A stretch of 64,000 nt of DNA from Ambrosia x helenae (Eukaryota; Streptophyta; Magnoliopsida; Asterales; Asteraceae). Of the stretch, positions 54,708-64,000 are shown piece after piece. The DNA lies in NCBI GenBank assembly GCA_030844895.1, contig CM061234.1, positions 12,893,573 to 12,957,572 on the forward strand, in the 5' to 3' direction. Made by a program: the position numbers and the translations under genes. Every line of letters starts with the position of its first letter. The stretch's first letter is position 1. The notes below the pieces were generated by a model. That model worked only from the letters and a program-made list of their open reading frames with translations, had not been told where the DNA came from and searched no databases.

Positions 54708-56822
54708 GACCACGTAGTGGGGCATTTTTTTTCAAAATTTGGCAAAAATAGCGCCCCCCACACCGCTACAGGGGGGCACTATTTTCCATTTTGGTGCTAT
54801 GGCGTTATATAAATAACGCTGGTTTTCAATTGATGGTCCAATCATAACAAGACACGTGGTGGTGTGGTGGTGCAACGGTATTATTACCGTTAATATTTTG
54901 AACGGCTATTTTTTTTTGTATATATATACCCACAACACACACACATATATATATAACTAATAAAACACACAAAAACACATATTTTTCAATCATAAAAATC
55001 ACTTTCAACAAAAATTATAAAAGAATGGGTTCCCCCGCGTCATCATCTATTGCGAGAGAATATTATAGAGAGTTTCTAGACGACGAGGGTTATTCCACAG
55101 ACGAAGAGTTGGAGCAAGATACCATTACGAGTGTGCTAGCGCTTTCGGCGCAGTATCTTGAAGAAACTAGTACGCCTACACCTCCAAAACAAACTAGGCA
55201 GTACTACGAACGAGATCGTGTATCGGCAAATGCTCGATTGATGAAGGATTACTTTGATGAAAACCCGACTTACCCCGACCCAAAGATCTTTAGGCGTCGT
55301 TTCCGGATGAGCAAACGTTTATTTCTACATATATCCGGAGATCTTGAAAACGCGTTTCCGTACTTTAAACAAAAAGCGGATGCTAGGGGGTTGATGGGAT
55401 TCACGTCTATTCAAAAGTGTACCTCGGCACTTCGTATACTCGCATACGACAACACGACGGATATAAACGACGAGTATTTAAAAATGGCCGAGAAAACAAC
55501 ACGCGATTCTTTGGAGTATTTTTGCCAAGGTACATTACTTTTTTTTAATATATGTTTGTATTTATTTTTAATATCTGTTTGTATTTATTTTTAATATATG
55601 TTTGTATTTATTTTTTATATATGTTTGCATTTATTTTTTAGGAATAATAAAGTTATACGGAGCCCGTTATCTTAGAAGGCCCACTTGGTACGACTTACAA
55701 AAAATTTACGAGGTGCATACGAATGAACATGGGTTACCAAGAATGCTGGGTAGCGTTGATTGTCGTCACTGGCGGTGGTATAATTGCCCAACCGCTTGGC
55801 GAGGTCAACACACGCATGGTGACCAAAAAGGACCATCGATTATTCTTCAAGCGGTGGCTTCAGTCGATCTTTGGGTTTGGTCGGCCTATTTTGGTGTTGC
55901 GGGTTCATGCAACGACTTAAACGTTTTTGAGCAGTCGCCTATTATTGAGGATTTCATTTCTGGCAGGGCAGCAAAGGCGTGCTTTTATGCTAAAGGAAAC
56001 TACTACCCACACGGATACTATTTGGCTGACGGAATATATCCGAGGTATAGCATTATCGTTAAGACGTTTAGTAACCCGTACGATGAAAAAAGGGCACACT
56101 TTAAAAAGGTCCAAGAGGCGGCGCAAAAGGACATAGAGAGATGTTTTGGGGTTCTTCAACAGCGTTGGCATTACATAAGAAACCCTGCTCGTGCATGGAC
56201 CACAGACAAGCTGCGAGATGCTATGTATGCATGTATAATCATGCATAATATGATATTAGAAGATGAAGGTAAAGCGATATGCCAAAATTATGTACCGAAA
56301 GCCGTTCAGGATCTACCACAAGCTAATAGGCAAGAAAGAGTGCTCAACGCACATGAACTTCGTGACCATGAAGTACATGACGCGTTAGCTGCGGATTTGG
56401 TCCAACAAGCGTGGTCGGTTCGGTATATTCCAAACCCAGGAGGAAACGAAGATGAAGAAGAAGAAGAAGAAGGTGACGAAGAAGAAGACGAAAACGAAGA
56501 CGAAGACGAATATGAAGAATCCGAAAATGAAAATTAATATTAGTTGTAACTTTTTTTTTAAATATTACTTGTAATTTTTTTTTAATATTAGTTTTTAATA
56601 TTATTTGTAATTTTTTTATATTTATTTGCATTTTATTTTAATTATTTTGAGTTAAAAGAAAAAAAATAATAAAAAAATCAACCAATCACAATCAGGGGCT
56701 TTATAAATAAAGCCCCACCACTATACCCGTTTTTCAGTTTCTCTCTCCACGCTAACTCAGCAGCCACGTGGACCAATCAGGAAGGAGGGCTTTATATATA
56801 AAGTCCCCCACTACGCATTGTC
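54708..56822 (+). mobile_element. PIF/Harbinger transposon, complete ends
   Basis: The left end GACCACGTAGTGGGG and the reverse complement of the right end GACAATGCGTAGTGGGG are terminal inverted repeats. The exact target duplication TAA flanks both sides (54705-54707 and 56823-56825). Length is 2115 bp. It contains one intact spliced transposase gene and no Myb partner gene. Confidence 0.88.
55025..56537 (+). CDS. Harbinger-type plant transposon protein (Plant_tran / ALP1-like), intact
   Basis: Exons 55025-55529 and 55642-56537 join in phase (CQ|G) to give 466 residues. The N-terminus is acidic. RRRFRMSKRLFLHI starts the helical region, and the DDE core has MLGSVDCRHW (first Asp), YLADGIYP (second Asp) and IERCFGVLQQRW (Glu). 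A very acidic Glu/Asp tail is encoded by GAA/GAC repeats at about 56451-56515. The intron of 112 bases contains repeated AATATATGTTTGTATTTATT words. No stop or frameshift was seen. In the family the enzyme needs a Myb-like partner, which this element lacks. A domesticated role cannot be excluded, but the target duplication favours a mobile element. Confidence 0.9.
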
Positions 56823-56825
56823 TAA

Positions 56826-58094
56826 GGCCGGTTAATTCCTAGATCAAATAGGGCTGGCAGTTAGACATAACAAAAAACCATATTATAAACAGAAACAAAC
56901 AAAGGAGGGGGGAAATATCACTCTTCAAATCGGAAGGCTTATTAATGCTAAGGTGGATTAATAAAAAGCATATTTCGTAATTTTAGATGTATGTATTTTT
57001 TTAAATAGTCTATTCTTTTGTTATAAATTGAAATAAATTGGCCTGTTTAGCTGTTTTGAGATTATGGTTTGATTCACAGTTTGAAAAATTGGTTTTAAGG
57101 GAGGGAGAGATATCTTAGGCTTCAAGCCTAGGGTGTACCAATCTTATCTCGTCACCTCATTTTAACACCATGCTAGCCTAAAGTAGACTAAACATCGGAA
57201 ATGCCTTGCTTAAACTAGCCTAAAGATTTTTTTAAAACTTGGAAGAGAGAGAGAGAGAGGGAGAGAGAGAGAGAGAGAGAGGAGAATGGGTTCGGCAACC
57301 ACAAGCCGAGATTTGTTGCTGATTGACAAAGCCGCAAGGGCCAGGCGGTGTAGCCGCTTCGGCTAGGAAGCCTAATAGAGTAATAGCCCAAGCTGAGGTT
57401 GCCCCGGGTTCCCTATCATTTCAAACAATTTGGGTGTGTAAAATAAACATACTTAACCTTATTTATTTGTTTATATTTTTATAATAAGCAATTACGTATT
57501 TGTAAATCACATCTACTATTTAAAAATAATCTTCAGAAAGGGGTGGGCAAGGTCACATTTTTAATAGATTATGGTTTGTCATTCAGAAAAAGGTGGTTGC
57601 GTAGCTTGTTGCCCGCCTATCCGCTATCTTAGTGTAATTTTTTCTGTCATGTGATGAAAACTATAATGTAAAATCTGGATTAAAACAAAAAAGAAAAAGA
57701 AAATTACAAAAAAAAAGGATTTTCTTTTCCCGAAAAGAATATCATAAATTTACTACAAAACATTTTTCTTTAGAAAAAACTATCAACGATTTGGTGTAGA
57801 ATTTTGCTAAGAGTGGGTGAGTGGGACGGGGAAGTGGCGTGGTTTGGCATTTTACGCTGGCCATACCACCCCTACTGGCGTTATCGCCAGCGTGGCCCTT
57901 GGGCCCTGGAGAATCTTACGGGCGTGGGGCTTGGGTGGATAGGTTAGGTGGCACGATGTGATTGGAGGAATTAAAAAAAAAAACTAGCAGCTATAAAACA
58001 ATATTTAAAAAAAAAAGTTTATTAATATTCACTATTCACCTAAATGCCACCTCCCACCACAAACCACCCACCTTCTGGTAGAGTGGCATGGATG
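56826..58094. other. Spacer with (GA)n and GC-rich transposon-like pieces
   Basis: A (GA)n run lies at about 57247-57283. GC-rich patches at 57290-57410 and 57815-57955 (with the inverted pair CTGGCG/CGCCAG) look like MITE fragments, but no matching ends or target duplications were found. Confidence 0.4.
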
Positions 58095-58313
58095 CCTAAT
58101 GATAGGTGAGTTGGGGTCTAATGGTCACAAGTTCGAACCTTAAAGGATACCATGTTACTGATTATTCACTGTCGTGTCTTTGGACGGGTGGATGATTGAG
58201 TTTTTCCCTGGATTAGTAGACCTGGAGGACCGGATGACCCGTGAGTATCCTGAATTCATCATAAAAAGACTCACACGGAATTCCGTAACGACTTTATTGA
58301 CCATTAAAAAAAA
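58095..58313 (+). mobile_element. tRNA-derived SINE, older copy
   Basis: The A-box-like TAGGTGAGTTGG and B-box-like AAGTTCGAACCT are followed by a body (TGTCGTGTCTTTGGACGGGT ...) that aligns with the SINE at 58338-58649, and a terminal poly(A). No clean target duplication was found. Confidence 0.6.
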
Positions 58314-58337
58314 AAATACTTACTTGATTTAATTATT

Positions 58338-58649
58338 GTCCAACACTTGTAGCCTAGTTGGTTGAAGACCTAAAGTTTCCTATGGGAGGCTTGGGTTCAA
58401 TTCCCACTAGCTACATTTGAAGAACATTGGTGGAGGGGAAATGATGGATGACCCAGGCCATTGGCTTGGGTTCGAGTCCTGATCCCGACCGGTTTTACCG
58501 ATTATTTCACTGTCGTGCCTTCGGGCGTGTGAGTGGTCGGGTTTTCCCGGGAATTGGTGGCCCGGGTACTCTCAAGTACCTGATTCGCCAAAAGGGTGCC
58601 CGAGAGTGTTCGGAAATTGATTCGTTAGCCGTTAAAAAAAAAAAAAAAA
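58338..58649 (+). mobile_element. tRNA-derived SINE with 16-bp target duplication
   Basis: The duplication ACTTGATTTAATTATT flanks it at 58322-58337 and 58650-58665. The 5' end has Pol III A box TAGCCTAGTTGG (58350-58361) and B box GGTTCAATTCC (58394-58404). A second B-box-like GGGTTCGAGTCC follows near 58470. The body is GC-rich and ends in about 17 A residues. It does not encode protein. Open frames over it are ignored. Confidence 0.85.
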
Positions 58650-58923
58650 ACTTGATTTAATTATTTATTTAATTTAATTAGTTAGAAAGAAAAAGGAGAT
58701 TATTCTAGTCAATCACCACCACCGATTTACCCCAAAAAGATTCGGATCACACAACCCTTCCCAAACCAAATCTCCACCGTCCGATCACATTTCGATCCTA
58801 AAACGCTTCCATATCACGCAAAACACACACTCCTCCTGAAAACCTATCTCTTCCTTCCTTCCTTCCTTCCTTCCCCAACAAACCCACAATAACCAAAACA
58901 CAAACACAATCACAATCACAATC

Positions 58924-61275
58924 ATGGCTGCAACCGTAACCAGCGCGTGGGCCAAACCTGGCGCATGGGCATTAGACTCCGAAGAACACGAAGACGAGCT
59001 CAAACAAGACCCACCCCCCTCTCATGCACCTTCACCTGCACCCATTTCCGATTTCCCTGACCTTATGACCGCTGCCGCCACCAAAACCAAAAAGAAAAAA
59101 CCCCAAACATTATCTTTAGGTCAGTTTGTAACCGCTCCTACAAATAACACCACTTATCAACCGGCCAAGGGTTTGAGTTTGACCCATGAGGATATGTTGA
59201 ACCTCCCCACCGGTCCAAGACAACGGACCGCTGAGGAATTGGAGCGTACTAGGTTAGGCGGTGGCTTTAGATCTTATGGTGATAGGAATAGTAATGAATC
59301 TAATTCTTCACGGTGGGGTGGGAGAGGGAATGGGAATGGTGGCGATGAGGATGGTCGGAGACCGAGTCGGGAGCCGTTGGGACCGTCTCGGGCCGACGAA
59401 ACGGATGATTGGGGCGCGGCAAAAAAATCGACAATTGGTGGGGGATTTGAGAGGAGGGAGAGAGGGGGAGGTGGGTATTTTGAAGGGTCGCATTCGCGGG
59501 CGGATGAAGCGGATAGTTGGGGGGCGAATAAGAGTTATAGGCCGAGTGAAGGGCGGAGAGGTGGGGAGTTTGATAGGGAGAGGAGAGTGGGGTTTGGATT
59601 GAGCGGTGATGCGGATAGTTCGGATAATTGGGGGAGGAAGAAGGAGGTGGAAGGGAGGAGGTTTGGGGGCGGTGGTGGCGGTGGGAGCGCGTTTGATAGT
59701 TTGAGAGAAAGGAGAGGGGGTAATGACTCGTCGGATTCGGATAGTTGGGGGAAAAAGAGGGACGAATTGAGCGGTGGTGTTGGTGGTGGTGGTGGGAGTG
59801 GGAGTGTTAGTAGGCCTAAGCTTAATTTGCAGCCTAGGAAGTTGCCGGTGGGGGAAGTGGAGACGGTGAAGCCAACGAAAGGTTCGAATCCGTTTGGAGA
59901 TGCGCGTCCTAGAGAGGAGGTGTTGAAGGAAAAGGGAGAGGATTGGAAGGAGATAGATGAAAAGCTTGATGCGATGAAAGTTAAGGATGTAGGTTCAGGG
60001 GATCGGTTTAAGCGAGGTGTTGGGAAGCCAAGATCTGATGAGGTTTCGACTGAGAAAAGCTGGAGAAAGAACGAAGCTGCTGATGCTAATGTTGCTTCTT
60101 CGAGGTTTGATGTTCATATAGCTTTACATTAATGTTGGTGATCATGTATTCGTATTTTGTTGTGCTTTATCTGATAAGCTTTGTGAATTGCCTGTTTTTT
60201 AAGATTAAAAAGCTAATGTTGTAAATCAATGACCATGATAATTAACAAGTCAAGTGAATTGGTAGCTACAAAATAGAGAATGGTTGAAAATATATAAGCG
60301 AATGACGATTAGATAAACTAATATTTCAACCTTTTATGAGATCTCAATTGACATAAGTTGATGCTTGGTAAATACTCTTGTTGAGATTTGCAACTTAAAG
60401 AAGCATGAGATTTGAGCGGTCACAATGCAACGTTAATCTTTTAGTTAATTTTCTTCTTTCATCGTTTATTATGCTTTTCAAAATGAAAATTGTATCTTGT
60501 TTCATAGCAAAGGCGGCTGCTAACTTTTATGTAGGTTTGTTGCTTATCCTTTTTTCTGTGACGAACTTGTGCAAATGATAATTTATATTAATGTTGACGA
60601 TCTACTCTTACATCTTATGGATTTCATATGCCCATAGTTGTTAATAGCGACCATAGCGCCCGTTGCAGCGAATATCGTAGCGTAGCACTCATGTGTCGCT
60701 ATATGGTTGATAGCGATAAATAGCGGGAAATAGCGATATTTTTGTAATTTTGTTTATTTATTTTGTATTTTTTGGTAAAATATACATATAAAATATCTCT
60801 AAAATATTATTCTAGTGTAGCGCTAAATGTGAAATAGCGCCCGCTATTTCATTGCTATCGCTACGTAGCGTATCCGTAGCTTGTCGCTATCGTCCGCTAT
60901 TTGCTATGGACAACTATGCATGTACAAAAATCATAATGTTTGACACCTGTTTTTAAATTTCTGACATTCTTGTTTACAAATTAAAATTATTTATGACAAT
61001 TCTCTGAAAGCTTGCATTAGGATACAGGTGTAAAGAGAGGATATAATAGTCTTACTATAAATTTCATTTAATGAAAATGGTAAATTTGAAAGGTAAGTAT
61101 TGTAAGTGTATATTTGATATTATTATTTTTGGTTAAGTACTTATGATATTATGCAAGTTCGTGTATATATGAAAGCTAAAATTCTGTTATGATATTTTTT
61201 ATGTGTAGTGAGAGGAGTGAAAATGGACATACAGAAGAAGCTGAAGCTGTTGAAGAAAAGAGCAGTGATAAGTAA
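58924..61275 (+). CDS. Eukaryotic translation initiation factor 4B (plant type)
   Basis: Exon 1 58924-60104 and exon 2 61209-61275 join in phase (TCGAG|T) to give 415 residues. The start is MAATVTSAWAKPGAWALDSE, the Trp-rich N-terminus of plant eIF4B. A Lys patch (TKTKKKKPQTLSLGQF), four repeats of acidic D-(D/S)-WG type (DDWGAAKK, DSWGANK, DNWGRKK, DSWGKKR) in Gly/Arg-rich sequence, and the conserved C-terminal RPKLNLQPRKLP and SNPFGDARPREEVLKEKGED-type region follow. Exon 2 ends SENGHTEEAEAVEEKSSDK. eIF4B helps eIF4A/eIF4F unwind mRNA leaders in the cytosol. The 5' leader has a (CTTC)n run near 58852-58874. Small extra exons inside the 1.1-kb intron cannot be excluded. The gene looks intact. 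Confidence 0.92.
60633..60918. mobile_element. MITE with TAGCG-rich ends in the eIF4B intron
   Basis: The left end CATAGTTGTTAATAGCG and the reverse complement of the right end CATAGTTGTCCATAGC are terminal inverted repeats. Many (A)TAGCG and CGCTAT words lie inside both halves, so the RNA would fold strongly. The element is 286 bp and non-coding. The target duplication is unclear. Confidence 0.65.
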
Positions 61276-62208
61276 TGGCTAGTTGTGTGTTCTGTTCTTT
61301 CATGTTTTTGTTACAAGTTTTGATGAGTAGAGAGAGTTTTGTAGGACTAAATGCATACTTTATGTTAATTTATTGTTATGTTTTGACCTCAGTTTTGTGT
61401 TTTTTAAACATGTATCCAACTTTTATTTATACATTAGATGTGTATTCTTGAGTCATTTGGTGGTGTTTCATGTTATGATCATGAATAGAACCATATAATC
61501 ATCATACCATTTGGGTGTTTTATTTACTTGTTTTCCTTTTGTTTCTGAGTCTGTTGGATAAACTGCAAGTCAATTGGGTCTCGCTCTTGCTACCTTTGGG
61601 TACTGGCAACTCTTGCACCAGGTTTCAGTTCCGATCAACAAAAGTCAAAACCGGTTTGCCCATTTTAATTCCCAAACCAGTTCCGGTTCCAAGCCCGGTT
61701 TTAGTTATGGTCAACAAAAGTCAAAGGCGGTTTTGCCCATTAGGTTCCAAAACAGTCTTAACCTGGTTTCATTTGGTTTGGTTTCGCTTTTTTTTTCGCC
61801 CCCTTTAGGTTTCATCGTAATATTTTGTGATCAATGCAAAGGTTCCATCCTCTTGGTGTTGATAAACCAAGATTAACTTAAAATTGTGTTCGTTTCTTTT
61901 GAACCTCATCATAGCTTGTAAAGAATGAAATATGTAAAAGAGAAAAGGTATTGGTGGGTGCACGGCCACTTGTAGTTTCGACCCTATGGCTGCCTCCTCT
62001 ACAATGATCTCTTCTTCCTTTTCTGCTTACTGCGTGATTGGGTTTTCTTATTAGGGCGTGTGGTATGGTCATGTGCCACTCCACGACCACCATCCTTCAC
62101 GTCACTGCTACATCACTCCATCCTCCATCACCATCCTAGCTGTGTGGTGATGCTCGTGCTCCTCACCCTCAAACCAGCATCCACACATTAGCTCCGCGGC
62201 CAACGTGA
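61276..62208. other. 3' region of eIF4B and spacer
   Basis: After the stop there is T-rich untranslated-like sequence. A near-duplicate block (CAACAAAAGTCAAA, CGGTTT, GCCCATT) occurs at about 61635-61663 and 61711-61741. From about 62055 the sequence GGGCGTGTGGTATGGTC after TTA resembles a Harbinger end, but no partner end was found. No gene was recognised. Confidence 0.4.
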
Positions 62209-62238
62209 CAACCCTCACGGTTGCCACACCGTGAGGGT
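62209..62238. repeat. Perfect 12-bp hairpin
   Basis: AACCCTCACGGT and ACCGTGAGGGTT pair around the loop TGCCAC. It lies in a GC-rich patch (62190-62310), possibly a MITE end. Confidence 0.7.
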
Positions 62239-63400
62239 TTCCGGGGTGGTGTAGACGTGGCGTCACGGACCATCACGGCCCTACACACGTCCCCTGTACC
62301 GGGTGACCTTATTTACGCCATAAACCAACAACTAAATAAATGGCAAGTAAACGGGTAATGAACTGTGCTGCAACCCATGTACAGTCATTACATCAATTGT
62401 TGCATCTGATTGTTGGCATCTTTCATTCCTTCCATTTTTTTTTTTTTTTTTTTTTTTTTTTGTATTTGGATGAAGCTATTGAGACACCACTCTCAAAAGT
62501 GTATACCGGGACACCAGTTACAAATATACGGGTTGTATAGGTCATGCCAGTCGTATGAAGTTTACAAAGCTAAAGGTTGACAACTCTTGTCACATCAGCC
62601 ATATCATACGTCCCATAAATCCCGTATTATCTCACACGACCTTGGTGCCCTGATCATACGACCCGTATGACTTCATACAACAGGTATTGTAGTATAGAAA
62701 TATGTGTCGAATGAAGTTTTTATGTTACATGAGCCAGGTATTTTATACGACATAATATTTTGCCAATTTAATACTACACACGATTCCGCCAAAATATACT
62801 ATATAAACTCTACGTTTCTTAATGTTTTTCATCATTTATCATTTCTCTTGGCATCTCAATCTTGAAATCACACATATTTTCTCTTTAATCAAAAACCAAT
62901 TAGTGATGTCGAGTTTTGACGAAAACTATCTAGCATTTGTCATTATGTTCGTATTATTCTAGGTGTTCATGTATTAGGCTACACGGTGTGGTGGCGTGGA
63001 AAAGGCCCGTGGAGCCCATACATACCGGTCTACCATACCGTACTACGCGTGAGCCATGACGTGGGGCACATCCGGTCGAAATTTCTACCGGCGTGGGACA
63101 ACACCTGACGGTTGACGTGTCATTCGTTCATTGGACTGTTACTTTTACAATGCTTTGGCCGTCTGACAGCGGTAGGTTTATAATTAATTTCATTTATTAT
63201 AACCGTTCTCACACCCCACAAAATAACCATTTACATTACCCGTTCCATTTAACCCCACTGAACACCCCACCTTTCGAAGATGATTCGTTGGACAGAAGAA
63301 GGAGGAGGAGGAGGAGGAGGAGGAAGAAGAAATTGCACTTTGCACGGTGTGGTCCAAGTGCAAACCAACCCACCATGTCGGGGGTCGATCTGGCCCCACG
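62239..63400. other. Spacer with poly(T) and (GGA)n runs
   Basis: It contains a poly(T) run near 62438-62461, repeated CATACGA/CCGTATGA words at 62530-62690, a GC-rich TTAGGCTACACGGTGTGGTG block at about 62976 resembling a Harbinger end, and (GGA)n at about 63298-63332. No convincing gene. Confidence 0.4.
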
Positions 63401-63467
63401 TCCTACGAGAGTTTAAACTCTTGGTCGGTGGTTCAAACCGAACCACTGACTCATTGAGCTGGAAGGC

Positions 63468-63642
63468 TTCGAGGAACCCTGCTTTGTAAAACCCCACACA
63501 TTTGGGACATTTGTGTAGTTGACCCCATCATACCTACACTTCTCGTACTTAGTCACTGCATCCTCCCTAGGAGTTGCTTCAACATCCCCAAACACTATAT
63601 CTGAAGCATCGCCGCTTTTGATTAAATCAAGGGCAGACATAA
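63468..63642 (-). other. Exon-like fragment, unknown protein
   Basis: On the minus strand, acceptor tttgtag precedes an open frame reading MSALDLIKSGDASDIVFGD and then EDAVTKYEKCRYDGVNYTN, PNVWGF. Composition is protein-like, but I do not recognise the family. The downstream side runs into an antisense tRNA-like block (63421-63465), so it may be a captured or broken exon. Confidence 0.35.
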
Positions 63643-63848
63643 CTACAAAAGTAAACAAAGCAAGGATGTAAGAATTATAAAACAATAAAAATAACAAGCG
63701 TAACAAAGAGGATTTGTACCCTGATCATTCATTATATAGTTATCTTATTAATTATGTTATTGTGTGATTTGTCATTGTTTTTTATACTATAGGATTACAT
63801 GTTCATATCTCTTATCACCTGTATTTTTTTTTCTCTTATCTACAGAAC

Positions 63849-64000
63849 ATGTTAAATATAACAAAAACAGTGCGCAAATATTCAATTAATAAACATATAC
63901 AAACTACTGGCTCTGAGTTTGACTTCGGACTAGTAACTCTTATAGTCAAACATGATGAGGATAATGATGAGGAATACGGTGAAGGATCTGTTACTTTTAA
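63849..64000 (+). other. Exon-like open frame running off the window
   Basis: After acceptor ttatctacag the frame reads MLNITKTVRKYSINKHIQTT, then GSEFDFGLVTLIVKHDEDND, EEYGEGSVTF and stays open to the last base. The family was not recognised; it may be the first visible exon of a gene to the right. Confidence 0.35.

Noticed and set aside
62055..62310. Complete Harbinger MITE in the GC-rich patch right of eIF4B
   Set aside because: A TTA-GGGCGTGTGG start is suggestive, but no right end with matching repeat and TTA could be fixed. Only the hairpin at 62209-62238 is kept.

Overview
The window is plant nuclear DNA. It has spliced genes with GT-AG introns, a cold-shock/glycine-rich protein, a GPI-type thaumatin-like protein, a plant-type eIF4B, and a dense load of plant transposons. 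The style of the chromovirus-like Ty3/gypsy pol and Gag proteins and the Harbinger partner genes suggests a eudicot, probably a daisy-family (Asteraceae) species; that assignment is inference. No bacterial, viral or organellar segment was seen.

Layout. 0-2.04 kb: right part of a PIF/Harbinger transposon with decayed Myb-like and transposase genes, ending in a terminal repeat and a TAA target site. 2.74-12.37 kb: a candidate Mutator-like element carrying a broken, many-exon Ulp1 (C48) protease-like gene. Its introns and 3' tail are peppered with one short word (AACATGTGTTA), and a 1.46-kb solo LTR sits inside it. 12.5-15.1 kb: MITEs and Helitron pieces. 15.39-16.99 kb: an intact three-exon thaumatin-like gene on the minus strand. 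17.2-18.9 kb: Helitrons and a copia-like LTR.

19.05 to about 46.5 kb is a nest of three LTR retrotransposons. Outer element A (+, decayed) was hit by element B (-, 20332-32337, TSD GTTAG) and element C (+, 32771-40666, TSD AGCAT). B has a gag interrupted by a clear 82-bp intron, one pol frameshift and a recent 1189-bp tandem duplication of most of integrase. C has 2.66-kb near-identical LTRs around 2.6 kb of DNA without recognisable gag or pol.

46.5-52.2 kb: an orphan exon-like fragment, a strong hairpin, a Helitron 3' end, a Harbinger-like element with only the Myb/SANT partner gene (broken), and a stack of Helitrons ending 220 bp before the next gene. 52.4-53.1 kb: a cold-shock-domain, CCHC zinc-knuckle, glycine-rich RNA-binding protein with a one-base frameshift. 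54.7-56.8 kb: a complete-looking Harbinger element with an intact spliced transposase. 58.1-58.65 kb: two tRNA-derived SINEs, one with a 16-bp target duplication. 58.9-61.3 kb: an eIF4B gene with a MITE in its intron. 61.3-64 kb: mostly unassigned DNA with two exon-like fragments near the right edge.

Only three ordinary host genes stand out (thaumatin-like, cold-shock protein, eIF4B). Everything else supported here is transposon-derived. The genes do not form a pathway; the window mainly records layered insertions, and exact target duplications let most of the order be read.
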